From: Leptospira kobayashii
Lineage (GTDB): Bacteria > Spirochaetota > Leptospiria > Leptospirales > Leptospiraceae
Length of the DNA: 64,000 nt
Direction of reading: 5' to 3'
Assembly: GCF_003114835.2 (NCBI RefSeq)
Contig: NZ_AP025028.1
Coordinates: 2,508,001-2,572,000 of the forward strand
Below are positions 39,790-50,447 of this stretch, piece after piece (the first letter of the stretch is position 1; each line of letters starts with the position of its first letter). The notes below the pieces were generated by a model, which did no database searches, had not been told where the DNA came from, and worked only from the letters and a program-made list of their open reading frames with translations. A program made the position numbers and the translations under genes.

Positions 39790-40314
39790 TTAATTGAGTA
39801 AAAAACCGGTTTGAAAATAGGTGTAAGCCAGATAAACGGAACCCACACCCAAGATGGCAATGTATTTGAAGAGATAAATCCAACCGATCCGCTTCCATGG
39901 ATATCTATCATCCAATTTCATCCTGGAAATGATTTCGGAAACATTCATTTCCGGTAGATTTTCAGGGATGGGATAGATGCCCATATCATGAAATGTATTT
40001 TCCAAAATGATGGCACGTTTGTCCGGGGATAGAGAATGAAAGACTCCTACTTTTTCGGGATGAATCAGCTCCGTCAAAATTTTAGGAACTTCGAAAAATT
40101 TGAAGTGAATGATTCCGGAAAAGGAAGTATACATCGCAAGATAATTGATCAGTACGATCAAAGGACTTGCAGTGTATTTTGAAGAAAATAACAAATACAA
40201 AAAAAGGCCCAGATAACCGAAGTAGATGTACTGTCTTATCTTTGAAATTTTTTTCTCAAATCTTCTTTCTTTCAAATAACTTTCAAATACCAAATCATCC
40301 GTTGAAATCGCCAT
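39790..40314 (-). CDS. Membrane protein of unknown function
   Basis: The 174-residue protein has about three hydrophobic helices: two adjacent (about 28-70) and one near the C-terminus (about 150-170). No family is recognised. The ATG at 40314 was chosen over a TTG at 40326 that overlaps the pseudouridine synthase gene. It is the last gene of a run that begins at 43767. Confidence 0.7.
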   Translation of the reverse strand: MAISTDDLVFESYLKERRFEKKISKIRQYIYFGYLGLFLYLLFSSKYTASPLIVLINYLAMYTSFSGIIHFKFFEVPKILTELIHPEKVGVFHSLSPDKRAIILENTFHDMGIYPIPENLPEMNVSEIISRMKLDDRYPWKRIGWIYLFKYIAILGVGSVYLAYTYFQTGFLLN

Positions 40315-40322
40315 ATTACTAT

Positions 40323-41012
40323 TCAATCTACTCTTTCCTCTAAGTATGATTCTGAAAAATAATGTAAAAATTCCTTTGGAACGGAAGATCGGACCCCAGT
40401 TTTATGATCCGGTGCATCTTCGAATTGGAATTTCCAGGAATGCAAAAACATTCGTTTCGGGTTTCCCTTCTTCGCATCTCCGTAAACCTCATCTCCCAAA
40501 ATGGGAAACCCTTCTTCGGAAATATGAATCCGAATTTGATGCCGCCTACCAGTGATTAGTTTAGCAGATCCCAGAAAAAGTTTTTCTTTTTGCAAAATAC
40601 CTAGAACTTTGAATTCGGTAATCGCTTTTTTACCACCGCTTCTCACAGTCATCATTCGCATCTTTCCTTCTTTCAGAAAAGATTCCGTTCTTTTTTCCTT
40701 CCAATCGGGAATCCCATGGGATATGAAAATATATTCTTTGTCGGAAGTTTTTAACAGTTCATCCAAATGTACATTATCCGAATTTTCTTTTCCGAGAAGT
40801 ACGATTCCGCTTGTTCCGAAGTCCAAACGATTGACCGTTCTCAATTGTTTTAAGCCCAATGCCTTTTGTAACAACCTAGTGAAATCCGGACGATTCGTAT
40901 CTTTTGTTTCATGAACCGGAATTCCGGAAGGTTTGTCTGCAATCAGTAGACTATCGTCTTCCCAAAGCACCTCGGTTTGAAAACCAAACCCTAGTTCTAC
41001 GTTATAACGCAT
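40323..41012 (-). CDS. RluA-type RNA pseudouridine synthase
   Basis: The 229-residue protein matches the RluA family. It has [12 protein letters not shown], the catalytic loop [16 protein letters not shown] (catalytic Asp in RLD), RTESFL, and the [25 protein letters not shown] block. It isomerises uridine in rRNA or tRNA; the exact site cannot be told. No S4 domain is present. It overlaps the upstream DUF2797 gene by eleven bases. Confidence 0.92.
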   Translation of the reverse strand: MRYNVELGFGFQTEVLWEDDSLLIADKPSGIPVHETKDTNRPDFTRLLQKALGLKQLRTVNRLDFGTSGIVLLGKENSDNVHLDELLKTSDKEYIFISHGIPDWKEKRTESFLKEGKMRMMTVRSGGKKAITEFKVLGILQKEKLFLGSAKLITGRRHQIRIHISEEGFPILGDEVYGDAKKGNPKRMFLHSWKFQFEDAPDHKTGVRSSVPKEFLHYFSESYLEERVD

Positions 41013-41895
41013 GAAAGTCGGTCTGGTATCCGCCGTAGCTCCGGATATTAATGACCCCGTTTTCGAACAAAAGATACTGACCTTTGATTCCCACTAAAAC
41101 ATCTTCTATCGGTTTGGATTCTTCCAATTTATAGGATTTGATTTTTTTAGGATAAGAAAGAATCGGATATTGAATTTCGACTATCTCTTTGGAAAGATCG
41201 GACTTCCAAACAATTTCCTTGTTTTTGCCTGTCTTCATCTCCATTTCAAAACTTTGCTTTTCCAAATGACGTAAGAACTTTTCCTTTTCTTTTTTTAAAT
41301 CTATATCGGGTGGATCTCCCGCTACCATCTTTTGCCAAGTGGTTTTGTCCGGCAAAAAACCGGATAGATAGTTTTCTATGATTCCTGCTTCTCTACGGGA
41401 TTCCACTTCCATTAACGGAACAGCAAACCTTGCTCCTTGGTCCACCCAACGGTTGCTAACCGGATTTTCTTTTGTGATTCCTACTTTCAAACCGCTTGAG
41501 TTTGCAAAGTAAACCGTATGTTTTTTAAAACAATTCGTTTCACCCCATTCCGGCTCCCTGCAAGTTCCCTTATGATGGTGGCAGGTTTCAGGACGCATGA
41601 TGCAAAGATCGTTGCAGGCCTTTGTGGAAAAACAATTGAAACAACTGCCTTGGTTGAAGGATTTGCTCGTGAGTTTGCCACAGTCCACACAACGGATCTT
41701 TCCATTGGTGGAAAGATGGAGTTTTTTCCCGATCCAAGTATTGATCGTAAACTCCGATAAATTCTCTATGGCGTCGGATTTTTCCGGTCTTCTTGACTCC
41801 GCCTCATCAGCATACGTAGCATAACACCACTTATACTGAACCGGAACCAGTCCTTCGTGCTCCATCATTCTCAAATATCCGACCATCTGTTTCAT
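41002..41895 (-). CDS. DUF2797 family protein
   Basis: The 297-residue protein has a cysteine-rich centre ([20 protein letters not shown], then [13 protein letters not shown] and ETNCFKKH) that probably binds zinc. The GIY-YIG-like segment [16 protein letters not shown] and NRWVDQGA follow. This is the pattern of DUF2797. The function of the family is not established; the combined zinc and GIY-YIG-like features suggest nucleic acid contact. It lies in an overlapping pair with a pseudouridine synthase, compatible with an RNA-related role. Confidence 0.85.
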   Translation of the reverse strand: MKQMVGYLRMMEHEGLVPVQYKWCYATYADEAESRRPEKSDAIENLSEFTINTWIGKKLHLSTNGKIRCVDCGKLTSKSFNQGSCFNCFSTKACNDLCIMRPETCHHHKGTCREPEWGETNCFKKHTVYFANSSGLKVGITKENPVSNRWVDQGARFAVPLMEVESRREAGIIENYLSGFLPDKTTWQKMVAGDPPDIDLKKEKEKFLRHLEKQSFEMEMKTGKNKEIVWKSDLSKEIVEIQYPILSYPKKIKSYKLEESKPIEDVLVGIKGQYLLFENGVINIRSYGGYQTDFHAL

Positions 41896-42512
41896 TTTTT
41901 ATCAAAACTGAGTTCTTTTCCGCTGACAGGAAAGGAATCCGAGTCCAATTTCAAAATAACAATCCCGACAAGAGTGAGTTTACCTGAATTGGTTTCCCAT
42001 TTGAATGCGACCACTTCCTCTTTGAATTGATAATGGGATATAAATCCGCTAGGTTGATAAAAAAGTTTGAGAGTTTCTTCCCCCTCTCCAAAGAGGACCA
42101 CCTTGCCGTTTTGATTGGGAGATTTTATTTTAGAAAGTAATACCATCACTTTCCCACCTAATTCGTGCTCTTCGGTAACTTCGAGGTCAACGGATTCCGC
42201 ATCTTCCGTTTTTTTCTTATCATCTATAACTATCAAATCCTCGTCCCAACTGAGCAAACTGCAAGGAAAATCTCCCGGCAATTTAGGAAACTCATCATTG
42301 CAAGGGACGTATTTCACCTCCCTTGATTCGGTGAATGAATAGTCTTTGGTGATCGTAGATCGGATCGTTGCAAAAGCAATTCCTTTCAATTTGGAGGAAA
42401 ATTGTTTTTTGGAAATCGGATTGAATTTCGCAACTTCGTTCGGTGTGGCGAAATTCGGGCTGATCCAAAGCCCTAGAATGAGTGAAAGTAAGATCTTTTT
42501 TTTAAAAAACAT
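41892..42512 (-). CDS. Exported protein of unknown function
   Basis: The 206-residue protein has a signal peptide ([19 protein letters not shown], cleavage near residue 22). The mature domain is beta-rich and contains one closely spaced cysteine pair ([14 protein letters not shown], about 73-86) that may form a disulfide. No family is recognised. The ATG at 42512 follows GGAAGGACAT. It overlaps the DUF2797 gene by four bases and lies 13 bases after the muramidase-like gene. Confidence 0.75.
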   Translation of the reverse strand: MFFKKKILLSLILGLWISPNFATPNEVAKFNPISKKQFSSKLKGIAFATIRSTITKDYSFTESREVKYVPCNDEFPKLPGDFPCSLLSWDEDLIVIDDKKKTEDAESVDLEVTEEHELGGKVMVLLSKIKSPNQNGKVVLFGEGEETLKLFYQPSGFISHYQFKEEVVAFKWETNSGKLTLVGIVILKLDSDSFPVSGKELSFDKK

Positions 42513-42525
42513 ATGTCCTTCCCGA

Positions 42526-43767
42526 TTAATAAAGAAGATAAGGTTCGATTCTTTTTTTCTCATCGGCTTCCGATTTTATAAATGAAGAGTGAAACTCGGA
42601 ATAAGTTTTACCTTCACCGATCGCCGTTCGAAAATGATCATTTCCCCAAAGCTGATCCACCCAATAATTCGTACTTCCTTTATTCCATTTGAAATCTTTC
42701 GGATAGGTTTCTTTCATGAGACGGATCAATTCGTAAGCAAGCTCAATCGGATCATAATCCGCTCTCACTAAATTCATACGCAGACCACTTGTAATTTTTC
42801 CCTTATGCGGTCCGAAAGTAGGTTTGAAAAACACCGGAGTGAAATAATAGGACTTGGATATTTCTCCCAATTTTTTTGCGAGAATCTCAGGATCAATCAT
42901 CCAAGGGGCACCGAAATAAACAAAGGGAGCTTGCGTCCCCCGCCCGACGGAAACATTCACTCCTTCAAGCATCACGAGAGCCATATAATTTCTCGCGGAT
43001 TCCACCATAGGCAGATTAGGTGAAGGAGTCACCCAGGGAAGACCGGTATCTTCAAAGTATTGGCTTCTTTGATAACCGGATACGGGAACTACTTGCAGAT
43101 TCACGGAACCGGAAAGATATTCCTTGTTGTAAAACAATGCAGATTCGCCCAATGTCATTCCGGAAATTAAGAGAGAAGGAAATTCGCCTGCGAAGTTCAA
43201 ATGTTTAGGACTCATCTTTTCTCCTCTCGGAGGAAGATGCATTGCAATATGGATATGATCCAAAACGATAAATTTAGTTTTAGCCTTTCCTACGCCGTCA
43301 AGCAGTCGTTTGAGCACACTTACGTATGTATAACATCGCATTCCCACATCCTGCACATCAAATAGAACTACATCCACTTCGTTCAAAAGAACGCGAAGAT
43401 CGGAATCTTTGATACGGTAGATATGATACAATGGTCTGTCAAAGGTAGTATCCATCGTAACAGGCGTTTGGCTAAATTCTTCTTCCAAACCGAGAAATCC
43501 GTGTTCCAAACCGATCAAATGTTCCAGTATGACCTGGTTCTTTTCGAATTCTCGAATGATTTTCCCGGGGTTGTTTCCGATACCCGAAGGGTTAGTCACA
43601 AGCATCACCTTCTTTCCCGAGAGAGTGGGAAGGATGGATGAGTAAAAAATTTCACTAGACGGAATTAACTTCGAATCCTGGGGGTGAACCCGGAACTGAG
43701 GAACAGTGTTTCCTTGACAAGCGGCCAAAATAAAGAGAGCGGAAAACCTAAAAAAGTATTTGGTCAT
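42526..43767 (-). CDS. NamZ-like (DUF1343) exo-beta-N-acetylmuramidase lipoprotein
   Basis: The 413-residue protein has a lipobox ending FILAAC (Cys17). The DUF1343 pattern is clear: VMLVTNPSGIGNN, LEHGFLG, VVLFDVQDVGMRCYTYVSVL, FIVLDH, GMTLGESA, and GVNVSVGRGT. Characterised NamZ releases MurNAc from peptidoglycan fragments. The lipid anchor would place it in the periplasm or outer membrane for wall recycling. It is the first gene of a five-gene minus-strand run. Confidence 0.9.
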   Translation of the reverse strand: MTKYFFRFSALFILAACQGNTVPQFRVHPQDSKLIPSSEIFYSSILPTLSGKKVMLVTNPSGIGNNPGKIIREFEKNQVILEHLIGLEHGFLGLEEEFSQTPVTMDTTFDRPLYHIYRIKDSDLRVLLNEVDVVLFDVQDVGMRCYTYVSVLKRLLDGVGKAKTKFIVLDHIHIAMHLPPRGEKMSPKHLNFAGEFPSLLISGMTLGESALFYNKEYLSGSVNLQVVPVSGYQRSQYFEDTGLPWVTPSPNLPMVESARNYMALVMLEGVNVSVGRGTQAPFVYFGAPWMIDPEILAKKLGEISKSYYFTPVFFKPTFGPHKGKITSGLRMNLVRADYDPIELAYELIRLMKETYPKDFKWNKGSTNYWVDQLWGNDHFRTAIGEGKTYSEFHSSFIKSEADEKKRIEPYLLY

Positions 43768-43819
43768 GTAAGTAGAAGATTATACTATATGGCAAATCTT
43801 CAAGGAGAATTGCTTCCTT

Positions 43820-45046
43820 ATGTCGAAACGACTTAAACTGAATTTCCCGATATCCGTCTTTTTGGTTCTTTTGCTCGGTTGTACGAGCGGTGCATCTGCA
43901 CAAAAATCAGGAAATTTACCTGAAAACGTGGTAACTGCAATGGGAGAGGCTCCCATCTACCAGGGAGACTTGGCACTTGCCAGAAATAAGGCTTTGAAAG
44001 ATGCAAAACTCAATGCAATCCGTAAACTCATTGGGGAACAAATCACGGAAAAATCAGGAGTCGCCGACGGCCAATCCCTAGGCACCAAACTCTACGGAAA
44101 AACAGACGCATTCGTAAAAAAATACGAAATCATCAGCGAAGAAAACTGGAAACTGGACACGCAAGACATGATCCGATTGAATGTCCGTTGCGAAGTGGAA
44201 GCTACCAAACTTTCCACTGCTGTGGATCAGTTGCTGGATGATGTGGGCAATCCCAGAATCGCAGTACTCGTCCAAACCACCATCAATGGAAAATCTTTCC
44301 CTATCGGGTCCGCTACAAATATCGCCGAAGCGGAGTTAATCGAAAAACTGAGAAACAAGGGAAATAAAGTCGTAGATAGCTCTCAACTAACAGCGCTACT
44401 TCGAAAAAATCCCTCTCTTGCCAAACTGGATCTGACTTCGGTGGAAGAAGGCAGTCCTCTTCTTTCTTTAGCACAAGACGCAGGAGCCGAAGTGCTCATC
44501 ATCGGACAGGTAAATACTACGGATCAAAAACCGATCGTATTACCCGGAGGCAAAAAAACGGATTTTTTAAGTTCAGCGGCAACCGGACCTTATCGAATCA
44601 TCCAACTTTGGGGAGATGGGAAAATTTTCGGTTCCGGATCTCACGAAGGAAGAGGTGCGGACATCACTCAGGAAGTTTCCCGGGAACAAGCGGTTAAAGA
44701 CTGGTCAAAAGTAGTCTCCGACAAGTCCGCAAAACAAATCAAAGACGAGTGGTTCAAACTTACCGAACAAAACACGATCATATTGAAGTTCAAAGGATTG
44801 GATTTGGAAACTGCTATCGGTTTCAAAAACGATTTGATGGAATATACTTCCGTAAAACAAATCAATGATCGCAAAACAGACGCAAGTGGCTCAGAATGGG
44901 AACTCACCTATCCGGGAAAAGAAACCATGTTCGCGGAAGAATTGATGTATAAAAAAGATTCCAGCTTCAAATTCCTTGCTACAAAAACCTTAAACATCAT
45001 AGGTTCTAAGCGTGGAGTTGTGGAAGCGGTTTTTCAAAATCGTTAA
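43820..45046 (+). CDS. Lipoprotein with FlgT/LPP20-like domain
   Basis: The 408-residue protein has a lipobox ending LLLGC (Cys21). Residues ~35-130 resemble the LPP20/FlgT N-terminal domain (GDLALARNKALKDAKLNAIRKLIGEQI, then LNVRCEVEA). The middle region (GNPRIAVLVQ, ... GAEVLIIGQVN) resembles the FlgT middle/CsgG-like fold. FlgT is a flagellar motor protein in Vibrio; here the role is unknown. AAGGAGAATTGCTTCCTT lies before the ATG. The gene is divergent from the muramidase-like gene and 32 bases ahead of a kinase gene. Confidence 0.8.
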   Translation: MSKRLKLNFPISVFLVLLLGCTSGASAQKSGNLPENVVTAMGEAPIYQGDLALARNKALKDAKLNAIRKLIGEQITEKSGVADGQSLGTKLYGKTDAFVKKYEIISEENWKLDTQDMIRLNVRCEVEATKLSTAVDQLLDDVGNPRIAVLVQTTINGKSFPIGSATNIAEAELIEKLRNKGNKVVDSSQLTALLRKNPSLAKLDLTSVEEGSPLLSLAQDAGAEVLIIGQVNTTDQKPIVLPGGKKTDFLSSAATGPYRIIQLWGDGKIFGSGSHEGRGADITQEVSREQAVKDWSKVVSDKSAKQIKDEWFKLTEQNTIILKFKGLDLETAIGFKNDLMEYTSVKQINDRKTDASGSEWELTYPGKETMFAEELMYKKDSSFKFLATKTLNIIGSKRGVVEAVFQNR

Positions 45047-45078
45047 GCTCCTTTCTTAGACTTTAATTCAAACAAAGA

Positions 45079-47157
45079 ATGTCCTGGATCAGCATCATTC
45101 CGTTTTTTGCCTTCTTAATCGGAGGCTTTAATGGAATGATCGCTTGGAGAAACAGAAATATTCCCGGCTCGCTTCCTTTTTTGGGAATCATCACGGGAAT
45201 TATTATCTACTCTTTCGGTTATCTAATAGAGCTCAATTGCGAAACTGTCGAACAAGCGCTCTTCTGGGACAATATCCAATTTATAGGCACCGATCTTTTA
45301 ATTCTATTTCCACCTCTTCTTATTTTGTCTTTGGTCGGGAAATGGAACAAACAGACAAAACTGATATTAATACCGTTAATCGGATTCATTCTAATCAACC
45401 AATGTATAGTTTGGTTTTTTCCGGATCTGGTCCGTAGCAATTTAAAATTAATCAATAGCGAGTTAGGAGTATTTTTCCAATACAAATGGGAAATATGGAT
45501 GAATATCAATGCGGGATTTGCACTGTTCGTATTGCTTCTTTCCTCCGTTATCCTCCTCTATTTCGGATTTTCCACCAGAGGTTTTTTCAAAAGACAGATT
45601 CTAATCGTAATGATAGGACTGTGGCTTCCTTTTTCCACGGGGGTAATGACTTCTTTCGGACTAGTTCCTTATATCAATCCGCAATTGGATTTATCTCCTC
45701 TTGCATTTTCGGTAGCAAATATCATTTGGGCATTGGGGTTTTATCATATCCGTTTTTTTGATCTGATTCCTCTTGCAAGGGACGCCATTTTCGAAAATCT
45801 AAAAGACACATTGCTTGTAACAGACGATAAATGGAATATTTTGGATGCAAATAGGGCTGCTTTTTCCCTATTTGAAAGCGGATTTGGAAGTATCATTGCA
45901 AGTTCGATTTCTTCCATCTCTCCCGATTTACACAACCTGCTTTATACAATGAAAATCAATAATTGGAAGGAAGGAGAATGGACAAAAAATTTCAAGGGTG
46001 AAAACAGAACCTTTATCGTCTCCACACAGGATGTTTTCAAACAGAAAAGCATCTATCATACGATCATCTTGAAAGATATTACGGAAAGTAAGCTCGCATT
46101 TCAACGAACAGAGATTATACGAAAACAAAAGGATGAATTGGAAGAAGCGATCAACAATCTAAAAAAAGCCCAAAATCAATTGATCCTGTCGGAAAAAATG
46201 GCAAGCCTGGGAAATTTAGTATCCGGGATCGCTCATGAAATCAATAATCCGATCGCAGCCATTCAAGCAACCAATCATATTATTTCCGAAAGCCTGGAAT
46301 CCTTTCCAAACACCATACTAAACGCCATTGATTCCTTCAGACTACTTACTGAAAAAGACATTCAAAATTTACATATCCTAATCAGCCGGATTCCTGCGGA
46401 TCTGCAAAATCCGGTAGGAAATGATTTTAGAATCCGAAGGCAACAACTCAGTAACGAATTGCAAAAACTAGGAATCAAAAATCCTTTCGACATCGCTGAA
46501 GATATGATCGCAGTAGGGATCTACGAAATCCCCGAGTCTTGTTATTATCTTCTGCAAGAAACAAAATTCAAACCGGCAGTCGACTTTACACTGAAATGCC
46601 TTTCCGTTTATAGCGGAGCAAAACTGATCGAGTTTGCGGTAATCCGAACTTCCAAGATCATTTATTCCTTACGCAACTTTATCCATAGCAATCCGAATGC
46701 TACAAAAACTCCGATCAGAATTTCAGATTCATTGGAAACAGTAATCACCCTCTATCAAAATCTTTGGAAACGGGGAATCGAAATTGTTCGTAATTTTTCC
46801 TACGATCCAGAGATCTACGGATACTATGATGATTTGCTTCAACTCTGGACAAATTTGATTCAAAACGCCTTACAAGCCATGAACTACCGGGGTAAATTGA
46901 CATTAACTCTGAAAGATGAAACTAGGGACACAAAACAATATTTAGGTGTTGAAATAGAAGACACAGGCCCGGGAATCCCGGATTCGATTCGAGATAAAAT
47001 TTTCGAACCTTTTTTTACAACCAAACCTTTGGGCGAAGGAACAGGACTTGGGCTCGATATAGTTCAAAAAATCACAGCTAAACATAAGGGGATTCTGGAA
47101 CTCGAAACAAAACCGGGTAGAACCGTATTCAGGATTTTGTTGCCGTTATCTTCTTAA
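45079..47157 (+). CDS. Seven-helix membrane histidine kinase
   Basis: The 692-residue protein has seven transmembrane helices in residues 1-225 (HisK_N-type 7TM sensor region). A PAS-like domain (about 240-340), a coiled coil (350-375) and HisKA ([15 protein letters not shown], His386) follow. The ATPase domain has LIQNALQAM (N box), DTGPGIPD (G1), FEPFFT (F) and [10 protein letters not shown] (G2). An unusually long insert of ~150 residues separates the H box from the N box. No regulator is adjacent. Its end overlaps the converging antiporter gene by four bases. Confidence 0.92.
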   Translation: MSWISIIPFFAFLIGGFNGMIAWRNRNIPGSLPFLGIITGIIIYSFGYLIELNCETVEQALFWDNIQFIGTDLLILFPPLLILSLVGKWNKQTKLILIPLIGFILINQCIVWFFPDLVRSNLKLINSELGVFFQYKWEIWMNINAGFALFVLLLSSVILLYFGFSTRGFFKRQILIVMIGLWLPFSTGVMTSFGLVPYINPQLDLSPLAFSVANIIWALGFYHIRFFDLIPLARDAIFENLKDTLLVTDDKWNILDANRAAFSLFESGFGSIIASSISSISPDLHNLLYTMKINNWKEGEWTKNFKGENRTFIVSTQDVFKQKSIYHTIILKDITESKLAFQRTEIIRKQKDELEEAINNLKKAQNQLILSEKMASLGNLVSGIAHEINNPIAAIQATNHIISESLESFPNTILNAIDSFRLLTEKDIQNLHILISRIPADLQNPVGNDFRIRRQQLSNELQKLGIKNPFDIAEDMIAVGIYEIPESCYYLLQETKFKPAVDFTLKCLSVYSGAKLIEFAVIRTSKIIYSLRNFIHSNPNATKTPIRISDSLETVITLYQNLWKRGIEIVRNFSYDPEIYGYYDDLLQLWTNLIQNALQAMNYRGKLTLTLKDETRDTKQYLGVEIEDTGPGIPDSIRDKIFEPFFTTKPLGEGTGLGLDIVQKITAKHKGILELETKPGRTVFRILLPLSS

Positions 47158-49010
47158 GATCTCTCGATCTCATCCCATTCTTCTTCGAAAACTTCATCTT
47201 CTTCCTCATCAACTTTCATAAGCCTTTCCAGTTCGGCATTTCTCTGTTTAGCCAAACTAATATATGTTTTGCGATCGGATCTATGTTCGAATAATTCATG
47301 AAACGTATCTTCATCGTGTTTCATAAAAGTTTGTGCGGAAACTTCCGCTTGGTAAGCCCGATAACCCAATAAGCGCATGGCATCCACACCCAAACGTATC
47401 GCAGTTTCTCTTGTTTCCCGATAAATACGATGTGCGCCCAACTCTTTTAAAATATATGCTTCTTCCCGATCCCCCGCTCTCGCTAAAATTTCCAAATGGG
47501 GGAAATGTTTTTTTGCAGTCCGAATCAGATCTTCCTGTTTCTCCAAACTATCCATACTTGCGATCAGAATCTTCGCTCTTTCGGCACCTGCGGAGTGTAA
47601 TAGATCATGCCTTGTCGCATCTCCGAAATATACTTTGAAATCGAAACTTTTTAACATATCCACTCGGGATGCATCGTCATCAAGTACGGTAATTCCTACC
47701 TTATTGGCTCGAAGGAACCGGCCGAGCATGTTCCCGAATTTGCCGTAGCCCGCAACTATGATCGCGTTTTCCTCTCCGTAAATCTTATCCGCTTCTCTTT
47801 TGGGAGTGCCTTTATCTTCCAATCTTGATTTGAATAATTTTTCATAGATCAGTAGAAAAATAGGAGTGGAAGCCATGCTGATGGCAACTGCGGCAACCAT
47901 AAGAGAAACTTTATCCTTGGGTAAAATTCCGTTTTCTTCCGAATAGCTGAATAATACGAAGGAAAATTCACCTACCTGAGATAAGGCGATTGAAAAATAA
48001 AGATTCTGATCCAAAGGCAATCGAAAGGAAAGCCCCAGTATAAAAAGTATAAGCGCCTTTACGAATAACACTGCAAATACGATCCCGAATACAAAGACCG
48101 GATTTTGCACCACAACCGAGATATTCATCGAAGCTCCGACGCTTAAAAAGAAAAGACCGAGCAACAATCCTTTGAACGGATCCAAATCACTTTCCAATTC
48201 ATGTCGGAACTCACTTGTCGCAAGAACCACTCCCGCAAGAAAAGTTCCAAGTGCGGGAGACAAACCAATCGCACTCATAAGAAGTGCAATTCCTATTACC
48301 AAAAGTAAACTCGCTCCGGTAAAAACTTCCCGCAGTCCCGTAGAAGCCAAAATGCGAAACAAAGGACTGAGAAGATATCTTCCCGCTAGTATGATGGATA
48401 CAACGACGGAGATGACAATCAACGCCTGTATCCAACCCGGATAATGATGAATCAGACTTGTTCCGTGTCCGGCTCCTCCTTCCGCATTCGAATCGGCAAG
48501 CAGAGGAAAAATAGCTAATATCGGAATCACCGCCATATCCTGAAACAATAGAACGGAAAAGGACGCTTGCCCCGACAATGTTTTCATCAAACCTTTTTCT
48601 TTTAACGTTTGTAATACGATAGCTGTGGAGGATAAGGACAAGATCAAGCCGAGTGCCAAGGATTGTTTGAATTCCAAGTCAAAAAAGCAACTTAAAGAAG
48701 TAAATATGACAGTCGTTAGTATGATTTGCAAACCGCCCAAACCCAAAAGCCAATACTTTAGCCGCCAAAGCAAAGTTAGCTCTAGCTCCAAACCGATCAC
48801 AAACAACATCATCACTACGCCGAATTCGGCGAAATGCAGCATATCCTGGCCTTCGGAACCGACGAACCCGAGTACGGCCGGACCTATGACTATACCTGCA
48901 AGAAGATAACCCAAAACCGATCCCAGTCCCAGTCTTTGGGCAATCGGGACAATAACGATGGCTGCACTTAAATAAACTAAGGCCTGTATAAAAAAATTAG
49001 CATCATTCAT
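47154..49010 (-). CDS. Kef-type monovalent cation:proton antiporter with RCK domain
   Basis: The 618-residue CPA2 transporter has about twelve to thirteen membrane helices (residues 1-385), with GSVLGYLLAGIVIGP and the ALGTFLAGVVLATSEFRHELESDLDPFKGLLLGLFFLSVG block. A cytoplasmic TrkA-N/RCK domain (about 410-530) starts NAIIVAGYGKFGN. The acidic C-terminal tail is short. KefB/KefC export K+ in exchange for H+ when glutathione adducts bind. The next gene encodes a KefG/KefF-like flavoprotein one base upstream, supporting a Kef role. The regulatory ligand here is not proven. Confidence 0.92.
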   Translation of the reverse strand: MNDANFFIQALVYLSAAIVIVPIAQRLGLGSVLGYLLAGIVIGPAVLGFVGSEGQDMLHFAEFGVVMMLFVIGLELELTLLWRLKYWLLGLGGLQIILTTVIFTSLSCFFDLEFKQSLALGLILSLSSTAIVLQTLKEKGLMKTLSGQASFSVLLFQDMAVIPILAIFPLLADSNAEGGAGHGTSLIHHYPGWIQALIVISVVVSIILAGRYLLSPLFRILASTGLREVFTGASLLLVIGIALLMSAIGLSPALGTFLAGVVLATSEFRHELESDLDPFKGLLLGLFFLSVGASMNISVVVQNPVFVFGIVFAVLFVKALILFILGLSFRLPLDQNLYFSIALSQVGEFSFVLFSYSEENGILPKDKVSLMVAAVAISMASTPIFLLIYEKLFKSRLEDKGTPKREADKIYGEENAIIVAGYGKFGNMLGRFLRANKVGITVLDDDASRVDMLKSFDFKVYFGDATRHDLLHSAGAERAKILIASMDSLEKQEDLIRTAKKHFPHLEILARAGDREEAYILKELGAHRIYRETRETAIRLGVDAMRLLGYRAYQAEVSAQTFMKHDEDTFHELFEHRSDRKTYISLAKQRNAELERLMKVDEEEDEVFEEEWDEIERS

Positions 49011-49011
49011 A

Positions 49012-49545
49012 TTATTTTTCCAATAGTCCGGACAAAAGATTTTTATAACGAAGGCCGGCTTCGTAAGTTGCCGCCTCGGAAAGACGAAAGCTTCCTTGGA
49101 TTAAAAATGGAAATTCAAAATTCATTTGGCAAAGTTCCGCAGTTCTCTGAAAAGGAAGTAAAAAGTTTTCAATGGGATGATTATGAAATCCCCCCAGCTG
49201 ATATGCATCTTCACCACCGCCCGTGGAAATAATATGTTTCCAGACTTTACCTTTTAATTTATCTCCTCCTTCTCCATATGCCCAACCTTTTTCCAAAACG
49301 GAATCAATCCATTGTTTGAATAAAGCAGGTACGCTGTACCAATAGAGAGGATGTTGGATGAGCAGGATGTCATGATCCGTCAATAGATCCTGCTCTTTTT
49401 TTATGTTGATATGAAAATTCGGATATTCTTCATACAGATCATGAAAGGTCAAATCATCATGGGTAGGTATAAAATCGATTAACGTACGATTGACTTTTGA
49501 CTTTTCAAGACTGGGATGAACAAATAGAAGCAGAACTTTCGCCAT
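49012..49545 (-). CDS. KefG/KefF-like NAD(P)H oxidoreductase (flavodoxin-like)
   Basis: The 177-residue protein has the flavodoxin-2 pattern of Kef ancillary proteins: LLFVHPSLEKSKVNRTL, DLYEEYPNFHINIKKEQ, LIQHPLYWYSVPALFKQWIDSVLEKGWAYGEGGDKLKGK and STGGGEDAY. Such proteins bind FMN, reduce quinones and are needed for full activity of the paired Kef antiporter. The gene ends one base before the antiporter start, so the two are co-expressed. Confidence 0.92.
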   Translation of the reverse strand: MAKVLLLFVHPSLEKSKVNRTLIDFIPTHDDLTFHDLYEEYPNFHINIKKEQDLLTDHDILLIQHPLYWYSVPALFKQWIDSVLEKGWAYGEGGDKLKGKVWKHIISTGGGEDAYQLGGFHNHPIENFLLPFQRTAELCQMNFEFPFLIQGSFRLSEAATYEAGLRYKNLLSGLLEK

Positions 49546-49636
49546 TGGCTAAAGAATTTTAATTCAGCCTTCACTGGCTAGAATTTTTATTTTGATTTTC
49601 TGTTTTAAATTTAAATTTCCTAATTGGAATATACAT

Positions 49637-49662
49637 CTGCAGAGTTTGGGTTCCCTCTGCAG
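49637..49662 (-). terminator. Hairpin downstream of the YceI gene
   Basis: CTGCAGAG and CTCTGCAG form a perfect eight-base stem around a ten-base loop, 26 bases after the YceI stop on the minus strand. A strong T-run does not follow, so termination would be weak or the hairpin may protect the 3' end. Confidence 0.45.
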
Positions 49663-49688
49663 AATAAAAGACAATGAGTTCTTACGAA

Positions 49689-50282
49689 TTACTGAGCGCT
49701 AGCAGCCTCACCTTCGATCTTGATATCAACTTCTTCGCCTACAAGTACTCCGCCTGTTTCCAAAGCTTTGTTCCAAGTGATTCCGAAGTCAGCACGTTTG
49801 ATTTTCGTATCCGCTTCGAAACCTAGTTTCGTATTTCCCCACGGATCTTTTGCAATCCCGGCATATTTTACATTCAAAACAGTAGGCTTAGTTACTCCTT
49901 TGATCGTTAGTTCTCCCGGAACTTTCGTAGAAGCACCTTTTTTCAAGGAAACCGGTTTGGAAGCTTTGAATGTGATGGTAGGAAACTTATCTTCGTCGAA
50001 AAAATCCTTACTTTTCAAATGATCATCTCTTTTCGCATCATTCGTGTTAATTGATTCTACTTTGATAGTAGCGTCAACAATGCTGAGAGAACCAGTTTTT
50101 TCATCAAAGCTGAACTTGGCATCGAAATCTTTGAAGCTTCCTGCAACGGTTGCGATTCCTAAGTGTTTGATTTTAAACCCGACGGAACTATGAGCGTTGT
50201 CCACTTTGAAATTCTGCGCGGAAATACCTGAAAGGGAAACAAGAACGAGCCCCACAGCAAAAATTGATTTTAAACCTGACAT
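49689..50282 (-). CDS. YceI-family periplasmic protein
   Basis: The 197-residue protein has a signal peptide (residues 1-22, LVLVSLSGISA). A lipocalin-like YceI barrel follows, with the family patterns FKVDNAHSSVGFKIKHLGIATVAGSF, ESINTNDAKRDDHLKSKDFFDEDKFPTITF and GITWNKALETGGVLVGEEVDI. Relatives bind isoprenoid or amide lipids in the periplasm. It appears to be transcribed alone, after a terminator-like hairpin. Confidence 0.95.
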   Translation of the reverse strand: MSGLKSIFAVGLVLVSLSGISAQNFKVDNAHSSVGFKIKHLGIATVAGSFKDFDAKFSFDEKTGSLSIVDATIKVESINTNDAKRDDHLKSKDFFDEDKFPTITFKASKPVSLKKGASTKVPGELTIKGVTKPTVLNVKYAGIAKDPWGNTKLGFEADTKIKRADFGITWNKALETGGVLVGEEVDIKIEGEAASAQ

Positions 50283-50348
50283 AAACTACCCTACCTATAA
50301 TCTTTTCTTTTAGACTAAGATTTTGCCCAAGCGGCGAGATCAGCAAAC

Positions 50349-50395
50349 AAAAAAATCGACTATTTTATGTAATTTTCCAAAATAGCGGATTTTTT
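50349..50395 (-). terminator. Probable terminator of the AsmA-like gene
   Basis: On the minus strand an AT-rich stem (CTATTTT with AAAATAG, extended by ATTTTT/AAAAAT pairs) is followed by seven T residues. It lies about 53 bases after the AsmA-like stop and before the YceI start. The stem is AT-rich, so efficiency is uncertain. Confidence 0.45.
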
Positions 50396-50447
50396 ATCCA
50401 ATATACCTTACAGTTTTGTTAAAAATCCTAGAAGCCCGAAACTAGGT

